Positions 56,488-64,000 of a stretch of 64,000 nucleotides of DNA are shown piece after piece. The stretch covers positions 1,426,001 to 1,490,000 of the forward strand of contig RSEE01000001.1 in NCBI GenBank assembly GCA_003971905.1, given 5' to 3'. The notes beneath the pieces were generated by a model. The model ran no database searches, had not been told where the DNA came from, and worked only from the letters and a program-made list of their open reading frames with translations. This stretch comes from Moniliella sp. 'wahieum'. Lineage: Eukaryota; Basidiomycota; Moniliellomycetes; Moniliellales; Moniliellaceae. A program made the position numbers and the translations under genes. Each line of letters opens with the position of its first letter. The stretch's first letter is position 1.

Positions 56488-57501
56488 CTAATACGCGGCG
56501 GCACCATTCCCCACAACCGGAGGGGGAGCGTACGGTTGCTGTGCATAGGAGAACTCTCCCTGCGCGTTGACGGGAGCGCACCATTGTACTGTGCCTCCAC
56601 ATTGTCCCCGACGTCGTGTCGGATCCAAGCGTCTGGCGGCGCGGACCCTTTCTCATAGTCCACATAGCCGTCGCCTTCCACGTTGAGATGTAACGGTGGC
56701 GTGCATCCCAAAAGTCGGCAACGTGGCTGAAGAAGTAGACAAACAGGATAAAGGCCACGGTAAATTCGCACCCGGCCGCAGCATTGACGTAGGAGCTGCA
56801 ATTGGCGTGCTTGGTGGAGAATCGATCGCCATCGCAATGCTCATACACACACCGAACGCAATTGCGACCGCAATGGCAACCACTAGGATGGAGACCTTGA
56901 CAGAGGCGATGATGAAAAGGGTTTTGAACACCTTCTTGCTTGTGCCCTGGTGCGATGCCGCCAGCGAGTAATCTCACAGCACTGGAAAAACACGCCGAGG
57001 AGATGCCGACGATGAAGACGACGGTGCAACTCCAATCTGGGTAGGTGGACCAAAATGTCGGCCAATTCGTGTCAGTAATTGCAAACGAAACTGGGCGGCA
57101 AAGGAAATGGGAAAACGTACGAGTGGTTGAATGATGGAAAGCATCATAAATGGAGAGGAAAATCAAGCCAAAGCACCCGAGCCAGGTGAACAAAACGCAT
57201 GCCCAGTCGTAATAGGTGGAGATAATGCGGACGGATCCGGGAATACGACGGCGGTGACGCAAATAACGCTCGACGAGAATGGTGATCATGTACATGCCGG
57301 CGGTGGAGATTGAGAGACCTTCAAATGTAGCATGGTTTGCCGCCCCCATATCACTGAGGAAGGGGGGCATAGGTTCCTTGGGCTTGTAGCGGGGATGGCC
57401 GCATGGGCCCACAAACCTAGCATAGCGACCAGGTCGGCGAACCAAAGAAGAGCAGTAATTACTGGGAGGACCCAGTAATCCGTGTAGAGGGCGTACTTCA
57501 T
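56488..57501 (-). CDS. Frag1/DRAM/Sfk1-family multispan membrane protein
   Basis: It starts MKYALYTDYWVLPVITALLW, FADLVAMLGLWAHA, then across a frame break GHPRYKPKEPMPPFLSDMGA, ANHATFEGLSISTAGMYMI, and membrane helices DWACVLFTWLGCFGLIFLSI, SCTVVFIVGISSACFSSAV, TLFIIASVKVSILVVAIAVA and AAGCEFTVAFILFVYFFSHV with HVADFWDARHRY. The helix order and the SD.G....ER..F start, plus a C-terminal (C)E...DFWD block, fit Frag1/DRAM/Sfk1 proteins (six helices; PI4-kinase anchoring or autophagy in characterised members). The last frame ends YAQQPYAPPPVVGNGAAAY. A GTACGT...CCCAG stretch of 30 bp near 57090-57119 is too short to be a convincing intron. Confidence 0.75.
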
Positions 57502-59816
57502 GGCTGGGAGTCTAGTGATGGTTAGACAGGAAGAGGGGTTGAACGTTGATGGAGGTAGTCCGTTCAGCGTCGAATGGATTGCAAAGCTGAGTTGTGCTGA
57601 GTCCAGGCTGAGCGCTGAGTCGGGTCAAGCAGGGTGCATGCTCAGGCTGAGCGCAAGGTTCTTCTCGTCGTTGCCGTGAGGGAGATTTTTATACGGTGAC
57701 GAACGGCAGATCGCCTAGGATGTCTGCCTTACAAGAGTTGGGGTGGGGTGGCCTTGATGAGGAAGGAGGGGGGATAGGAAGGAACTGGGGAGGGAGGGGT
57801 AGGCAATATAAAAGCAAATGGCTACTCCATGTTCACCGAATCTGACTGAAATGTGTGAGACAAGCCAGAGACAGGTGCCGTCGACGTCACGCGAGTAATG
57901 GATGCACGGGGTCACTGTCCTGGCAACAAGGCGTCGTAATGCTGTGTTTTTTTCTGTCGCAAATGTGGGCTGCAGAAATCGTTGACATCATCGACTTGCT
58001 GATGCTCATTCGAATCTCTTCAAGCTTCAAGCTTCAGGCGCTGGAGAGGGCCTCAGGGGCCTCGGGCCTAAGGGCCCGAGGCCCAGGGCGCGCTCAGGCG
58101 CGCAGGCCTCGCGCCTGTGCCGCCTCCGGCGCGGAGGCTGTATCGATCATCAGGTGCATCAGGCCTCAGGTGCATGATCGAGGGTCCATGACACGAATGA
58201 TACTCGCTCGACCTGTTCGTTACGCGCGTTAACCATGTCACGCACCAACGTTCAACGTTCGAAGTGCAACGTTGACATGTTGACGTGTTGACCAACGAAT
58301 GACGTGTGGCAACCGGCAAACATTGACCCCGGTGACCTCACCTTTTTTATTCACCGACGACGTTCACATGCATGCGTTCGCCGCGCAGTCGGTCAGATTC
58401 GGAGCGTGTGTGCATGTGAGCGCATGTGAGCCACGGGAGCTGCCAGGTTTTACAGTGCCCTGAGGCCGCCAGAGGAAAGGGTTGCTGCTTGCGGCAGTAC
58501 TGTGCTCTCTCCCCGTAATGCAGGACTCCACCTCTCACCTCGATCTCACATCTCGTCCCCTCAAGCGGGGGGGTGCTGCGACACGCCTTCGATGAGCCTG
58601 CTCTCTGAGATCAGACTCCACTCCTCCACCATATCCCGCGACCAGGACATCTTTGGGGAGCTAGACTAAACGTTAGGCTCGTTAAGCACCACCAGGCTCC
58701 AAGGGCCAATGGCCCACATCGTCATCAGTCATCGGCATCGCCGATCCCGTCGACCTCAAAACCTCACAGGCCCTTATCGACCTCATCGATTCAATCGGCC
58801 TCATTAGGCATTGCCTCCAAGGTGCAACACGGTCGTCGGTTTGGTATGATGCATGATGCATGATGTCAGATGTGGGATACGAATGTGATTGGGCAACTAG
58901 ACAAGCCACTCGTACTCGCGCGCGGACTCTGGCAGTACTCCCGGCGCTTTCTGTGTTTTCCCTTCATCTCCATCCCGGCCACCACCTCTTCCTCTCTTGG
59001 CTCTCTTCTTGGACTTGATGCGTATACGCGCGAAGCAGACTGTCTCGCGGAGACTAGTCGACTAAGTGTCTCGACAGTCGTTTCCCATAAATCGCTCCCC
59101 TCCCAGATCCCATTATTCATTGAACACATTCGTCCCACTCGTTCATGATCCTGTGCTCAAGTTTCAAGCGCGCCGTCCCCTGAGACTGAGGATGTGATGC
59201 ATGATGCTCGACACGTGATGCATGGTCATGTAGACCATTATGCATTTGCGTTGCTACCCAGTACCCATCGATCGTCATCGCGCGCGCGCGTCATCGAAAG
59301 AAAACCCCTAGGGCCTAGCTAGCTGTCTCGTCTCGGGATAAACGAGCGGAACCAGCAAAGCGAGTTTCCTCATCCACCCTGGAACGCGCTGGCCAGGCAG
59401 GCTGATGGCCGACCGTGGCGACAATGCTGGCGGTCCGGGGCGCCGCCGGAGCCGGCGGTCGAGACTTTTTTTGCTTATGTTGGGCTCCCAGCGAGCGCGT
59501 CCCCAGCCTTCCCCAGCATCGAGCAAGTCGGAGCGCGGTCCCGCCGGGAGGAGAGACAGAGCGACCTGGGCACACTGGCGCCGTGCATGTGCCCGAATGC
59601 GGCTTTACCGGAGCTGGGCTTGCTGCTCTCTCCGGGCAAATCCGCTGGGGCGTGCGTGGGAGCGGCAGGTATATAGGTGCGCCACTGGGCACTTTAGGCT
59701 ACCCGCTACGCCGCCAAGGTGGTACGTGCGCGTGTGAGATGACAGTAGTTTAAGTTGGCCGCCTTCCCTTTTAGAACCGCTCTTCTCAGACTCATCTTCA
59801 TTCCCCCGTCTCTACC
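57502..59816. other. Large palindrome-rich intergenic region (2.3 kb)
   Basis: No supported gene; the ORF at 59308-59692 (minus) is low-complexity. It contains the densest concentration of self-complementary words in the window (57585-58300), TGATGCAT clusters at 58845-58869 and 59191-59230, a (CG)n run at 59278-59291, and a TATA-like GGTATATAGG (59667) about 150 bp before the carnitine acetyltransferase start. Confidence 0.5.
57585..58300. repeat. Island of consecutive short inverted repeats
   Basis: GCTGAG/CTCAGC words (57591-57652) are followed by AAGCTTCAAGCTTCAGG (58020), a perfect 12-bp inverted repeat with arm GGGCCTCGGGCC at 58057-58068 and its complement at 58073-58084, AGGCGCG/CGCGCCT (58096-58116), GCCTCC/GGAGGC (58122-58138), CATCAGGTGCATCAGG (58148) and repeated AACGTT/GTTGAC words (58240-58300). 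Confidence 0.85.
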
Positions 59817-61669
59817 ATGGTCACTAACGCCGATATGTTCCACCGTGCCCCGGGGGTCTCTCTGCCCCCTGGTCCGCTCTTCGAGCGCAATCCACTCTGC
59901 CCCACTGCCCGTTCCGCCGCTTGCTCAGACGCTGGAGCGCTACCTCGAAAGCACCACCCCCTTCACCACCACTCCTGAGCAGCGTGCCTTGACAGCCGAA
60001 GCGATCGAGAGTGCCAAGACGGGCAAGGACAGTGCCCTGTTCAACAAGCTTCAAGAGCGGCTCGAGGCACGTGGCGGCCAGCTTGGATAGTTGGTTGTCC
60101 GACTGGTGGAACGAAGATGCTACTTTGGCTACCGCGACTCGCTCGTGCCCAACGTCAACTACTTTTACCACCACCAAAACGATCGCACGCGCACAACCAA
60201 TGTTTCGCGTGCTGCATCGCTTCTCAAGGGTTCCTCGCCTTCCGCCGCCTGGTAGAGGCCGGCACGCTTCACCCAGAAAAGACAAAGACTGGCGCTCTCT
60301 GTTCGGCATCGTACGAGTGGCTGTTCAACACGAGCCGCCTGCCTCACAAGCCCGTCGACTATGCGGAGAAGTACGACCCCAAGACGAACAACCACGTTGT
60401 TGTTGTTCGCAATGGAAAGTTCTTCACTTTCGACCTGGTTGATGCCTCTGGGGCCGAACTGAGCGATAAGGAGCTGCAAACCCAGCTCCAGCGCGTTTTG
60501 ACTCACCCGGATGCTCAAATCGAGGAGAAGTACCCCATTGGTGCGTTGACGGGGGAGAATCGGGACAAGTGGGCAGATGCCCGGGAGGCCATCCTTGTCG
60601 CCTCGCCGCAGAATGCCAAGTCCTTCGAGACCATCCATCGGCAGTGATTGTTGTGTGCCTCGATTCGCTTGCCCCGATTCTGACCAACGAGGTGGCATGG
60701 GAATTGTACTTTGGTCAGGGTGCCCGGAACCGTTTCTTCGACAAGCAGCAACTCGTCTTTGAGAATGGTGTGTCGGGGTACAATGGCGAACACTCGACCA
60801 TGGACGGCACACCCACACTGCGGATGAACGACTTTGTCCTGGCTGCATTGGCAAATGGTAAAGTCGACCTGGGCAAGTCGAACCGTCCGGCGAGTGAGCT
60901 GCCGGCGCCCCAAGCAGTTCCATTCGAGGTCAACGCAGCGGCGCAAGAGGCGATTCGTGGGGCATTGGGTGACTTTGATGATGTGATGCGCCATCACAGC
61001 TTGGAGGTAGTGCAGTTCCATGCATATGGCAAGGGCTTGATCAAAGCGTGCCGGACCTCCCCTGACGCTTGGGTCCAAATGGTGATCCAGCTGGCTACTA
61101 CAAACTGGCGGGCCGGCCATGCGGGACGTACGAATCGTGCCAGACACGCAAGTTTCTTCTTGGGCGCACCGAGGTCATCCGACTGCCTCGGCAGAGAGCA
61201 AGGCGTTCTGCGAAGCGATGGAGGACGCGTCCGTACCGGACGAGGTGACGGTGGCCAAGTTCCAAGAGGCGACCAAACGGCATTTGAAGTACGCCAGCTG
61301 GGCCTCCAATGCCCAAGGGTGGACCGCCACTTGTACGGCTTAAGAAACTGCTTGCCCCGGGGGAAGAACTTCCGGCGCTCTACAAGGACCCTACCTTTGC
61401 CACCTCCACCACGTGGACCATGGAAACTGTCCACCTCTCAGATCTCCTCCCCCCACCTGCCTGTTGGGGATTTGGCGAGGTGACGCCCAGCAGGCTTTGG
61501 AGTGGCATACGCCATCAAGGAGGGCTCTTTGACTTTTACTGTGATGAGCCGGGGCCCGCAAACCCAGCTCTTGGCGCACTACATCCAGGAGGCTGCATTG
61601 GACGTGCGTGACCTCCACGCTCGGGTGGCTGCCAAGGCAGCCAAGGCAGCCCAGAAGGCCAAGGCGTAA
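59817..61669 (+). CDS. Carnitine O-acetyltransferase
   Basis: It transfers acetyl groups between CoA and carnitine. The start MVTNADMFHRAPGVSLPPGP changes frame to VPPLAQTLERYLESTTPFTT, ALFNKLQERLEAR, DSWLSDWWNEDA. Then come LPHKPVDYAEKYDPKTNNHV, NGKFFTFDLVDASG, WADAREAILVASPQNAKSFE, LYFGQGARNRFFDKQQLVFE and SGYNGEHSTMDGTP, which holds the catalytic His of the choline/carnitine acyltransferase family. YGKGLIKACRTSPDAWVQM and, after breaks, IKEGSLTFTVMSRGPQTQLL close the fold; the C-terminus is Ala/Lys-rich (AAKAAKAAQKAKA). I see no clear mitochondrial presequence and no PTS1, so a cytosolic (Yat-like) location is inferred. There are five or more frame breaks and no evident intron. Confidence 0.92.
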
Positions 61670-62027
61670 ATGGATTTGTGGAATGATTTGACCCCATCTG
61701 TTAGCCAGACCCCTATTATATCTCCTTCGCTATACCCTGAAATCCTTGAACGCCTGCCTTGACTGTGGCGACTGATTAATGTTTGGCGGGGTCAGCTTGA
61801 CGCGACATGAACACGCGCAAGAACAAGGACAGTGAATGAGTGGGTTGGGACAGAGGATGGGTGAATGCAGCCAATGAAACGACAATGAATACAGACAGCA
61901 GTACGCAGCCGAGTAGTGAGAACGGCAACTAGAGGAGTACCGACAAATAATGTAGAGAGCAAGATGAGCCTCGAGAAGGAGACTGGAGGCGACCAGCCTC
62001 CTGAAAAGGCCCATACTCACAGGAAAC
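61670..62027. other. Convergent 3' intergenic gap
   Basis: About 360 bp between convergent genes. AT-richer than the surroundings; no gene seen. Confidence 0.5.
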
Positions 62028-63675
62028 TCAAAGCGTACCATACGTGGTACCCTCATCTTCCTCATCGTCATCCCCATCCAAGGCTTGGAGCCGGCGGTCA
62101 CCCTCGCGCTTAGTGAACCACAGCAGGCAGAGAGCCACTCCCGCTGTGACGGTAGTCATGAGAACATTGATGGGGGTCGGGTTTCCGCCCAGGGAACTGT
62201 GCATGAACCGATCCAGCACGGCCTGGAGCATGTTAAACACCCCGCCAGAGTCATGATCAAACCATACAGTCGGCCAAAGGTAACCGGGCCAAACACCTTG
62301 GCCGCCAATTCGGTGGTGACAGAATAGTAAAAGGGGCGGTACATGACCAGCACCACACCCAACAGGTTCAACCAGAATGAGTGGAACCAGCCCAGAACGC
62401 CGGTCAGAACGCTGGCAGAGCAAAGTACTTCCAAGACTTGGAACGTGGTAAGACCATCGAGCAGCATACCAATGAAGGGGATTGCCACCACCCCTCCCGC
62501 TGGAAGAGCTACATCGAACACATTGCCAATGGTCGCTGCGCCCACCGGGCCGATCAAGTAAAGTTCCTGAGCTCCAACCGTGGAGATGAAAAAGTTGATG
62601 CGCACATGCAAATGCAAGTCATGATGAGAATGAGGGCAAACCAGAGGGTGCCAATTTGCTGCTGGCCGACAAGCCATCCAAGACACCGAAAATCCCGCCC
62701 GTCTTGCGGATCAAGCGCTCCGTTACGTCCTGGTGGGCTTGGCCATCCATGATCCTGCCGCCCTCGGGCACGCTGCTGACGATGCTGAATGCACTCGTGC
62801 CAGCCGCCACGCCTCCTTGGTTGCCCCCAATCCGACCAAAGGAGGACAAGTTTTCCTGGTGCTGGTCGAGAAGATGCTCGTGCTCAGTAGCCTCGGTCGC
62901 TGCATCCGCAATCTCGGACGTGGGCTTGACTCCACCAGCCGTGTAGCTCTCGTGGGGCATAATAAAGAGCTGGCAGAGCAAGATGAAGCAGGGGACGATC
63001 AAGTAGCAACGGAAAAAGGTGGCGATGGAGATTCCATGGGATGCATGCTGGTAGGCCAAACGGTAAAAGAGGAAGAGGGCAGAGGAGGTGTCAAACGCGC
63101 CCGTGATAGCCGCCAAACCTACCCGAATGGTCGGGCACAGCATTGGCCAGCTGGAAGGTGGAGATGAAACGAAAGGCCCGCCGAGCGCCAGCACAGAGTA
63201 GCCGACCAAAAAGGGATCAAACCAACTGGCGGAAGGATGCTCGCTTAGCAGCAACGCGCCCAGGGTAAGAAAGAAGAAGACGCCCACGAAGCCACAGGCG
63301 CGGGGCCCTTGTGGTCGAGGATGGCTCCGACAAGCAGCGATACGGCGTTGGTTGAACCAGCAGCGACGGTCCACATAAAGTTGAGCTTGAGGTCCTGCTC
63401 GAGGCAGGGGGCCTGGCCAGGCAGACACAGATCAGCATACACGCCCTCGGCGACAAAGACGGGCTTGATGGCGGCAAAGCCAAAGCAGATGCCTGCGGAG
63501 AGGAGGAGACACCATGTGATGGCACACGAGATCTGAACCCAGGGACGGCCATGATGGGCGACACACGGGGGGGCGGTGCTGGCAGAGAAGGTGGACCCGG
63601 GAGAGGGAGACAAGAGCACCAGATCAACCAATCCATAAGCACATTTGAGAATTTCTCGGCTGCTGCGTTCGACAT
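62028..63675 (-). CDS. Fmp42/SLC43-like major facilitator transporter
   Basis: It starts MSNAAAEKFSNVLMDWLIWC. In the next frame come CFGFAAIKPVFVAEGVYADL, EQDLKLNFMWTVAAGSTNAV and SLLVGAILDHKGP (MFS motif A region), then GFVGVFFFLTLGALLL, VGYSVLALGGPFVS, a central cytosolic loop with HDEHEH-like acidic residues, YLIGPVGAATIGNVFDVALP, VAIPFIGMLLDGLTTFQVLE, LCSASVLTGVLGWFHSFWLN and NVLMTTVTAGVALCLLWFTK, ending in an acidic DDDEEDEGTTYGTL tail (62028). The CxEQDLKLN...N...GxxLD..GP arrangement and the FGLIxT-type repeats match the fungal Fmp42 family (related to SLC43 amino-acid transporters). The substrate is unknown. Several frame breaks interrupt it. Confidence 0.85.
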
Positions 63676-64000
63676 GTGTTCAAGCAGCAGGCGGCAGTGT
63701 GGGCAGTACACAGTAGCGTGGATCATCGATCGGCAGGCACGGCACGGCGGGAGTCGGTGGGATTGTACATCACGCGTGGCACGTGATGTGTGTGATGCAC
63801 GGTCCCCTTTTATTCATTTTAGCCAAACTCTGGACAGAACAGCGCCCCCAACAGCGCTCTCCTCTCCAGGAAAAGCCGCTGGTTGAGCTCAGCTCAGCCG
63901 CCAGCTGAGCCGCTCCGTAACTCAGCGCGCTCAGTGCGTACTCACGACCTCCGTACTCCCCGTTTACCATTTCCTCAGTACACAGTCTCCGTATCTGTCG
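63676..64000. other. Intergenic end of window
   Basis: No gene seen. It holds GATCATCGATCGG (63721), GTGATGTGTGTGATGCACGG (63783) and a GAGCTCAGCTCAGCCGCCAG cluster (63884-63945). Confidence 0.5.

Noticed and set aside
57090-57119. 30-bp intron in the Frag1-like gene (GTACGT...CCCAG)
   Set aside because: Too short for spliceosomal removal compared with 57-85 bp elsewhere in the window, and the stretch is in frame.
59308-59692. Minus-strand ORF upstream of carnitine acetyltransferase
   Set aside because: GC-driven Pro/Arg/Ala composition with open frames on both strands and position in a presumed promoter.

Overview
The window reads as nuclear DNA of a filamentous or yeast-like fungus. Genes are short, lie on both strands and are interrupted by small introns of about 57-85 bp that nearly always start GTACGT or GTATGT and end CAG/TAG. 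Several proteins are fungal or opisthokont in type: Pam17, Fmp42, Spc2, a C2-domain Psd2, an ELYS-like nucleoporin and an arrestin-related adaptor. eIF3e and a Psd2 with a long N-terminus would suit a basidiomycete, but I cannot fix the class. The DNA is GC-rich and no mobile element was recognised.

Layout: 0.2-1.7 kb, unknown tail-anchored protein (+); 2.4-3.2 kb, monothiol glutaredoxin (+); 3.7-5.5 kb, methylenetetrahydrofolate reductase (+); 6.1-8.6 kb, TFIIH helicase XPB/Ssl2 (-), divergent from signal peptidase subunit Spc2 (+, 9.0-9.7 kb); 12.0-14.9 kb, acylaminoacyl-peptidase (+); 15.4 kb, tRNA-Ser(CGA) (-); 15.9-19.4 kb, phosphatidylserine decarboxylase 2 (-); 20.5-22.7 kb, unknown Ser/Pro-rich protein (-); 26.1-28.7 kb, ELYS-like nucleoporin (-); 29.9-30.4 kb, small membrane protein (+); 31.7-36.4 kb, arrestin-like adaptor (+); 37.5-39.1 kb, heme oxygenase (+); 40.7-41.5 kb, doubtful His-rich ORF (+); 41.7 kb, tRNA-Leu(CAG) (+); 42.0-42.6 kb, PTRHD1-like peptidyl-tRNA hydrolase (-); 43.0-43.9 kb, Pam17 (-); 44.2-44.6 kb, Cks1 (+); 46.0-50.5 kb, Ulp2-type SUMO protease (+); 50.8-51.9 kb, mitochondrial ribosomal protein uL3m (-), divergent from CK2 beta (+, 52.3-53.5 kb); 54.2-55.8 kb, eIF3e (-); 56.5-57.5 kb, Frag1/DRAM/Sfk1 membrane protein (-); 59.8-61.7 kb, carnitine acetyltransferase (+); 62.0-63.7 kb, Fmp42-like MFS transporter (-). 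These are housekeeping genes with no operon-like logic.

Two properties run through the whole window. First, most conserved genes change reading frame one or more times without an intron. The breaks I inspected closely look like one-base gains or losses in short homopolymers, even in genes expected to be essential (XPB, MTHFR, CK2 beta, eIF3e). I read this as unpolished sequence rather than gene decay, so coordinates given for genes span these breaks. Second, the intergenic DNA is full of recurring short, largely self-complementary words: TGATGCATGATGCAT, GAAGCTTGAAGCTTC, ATCGATGATCGAT, GAGTACTGAGTAC, GGCTGAGGCTCAGC and AGTGACTAGTCAC. They cluster in the longer gaps and at some sites form hairpin-dense islands, most strikingly at 57.6-58.3 kb. 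I have no established explanation, and this is the best candidate for something undescribed.
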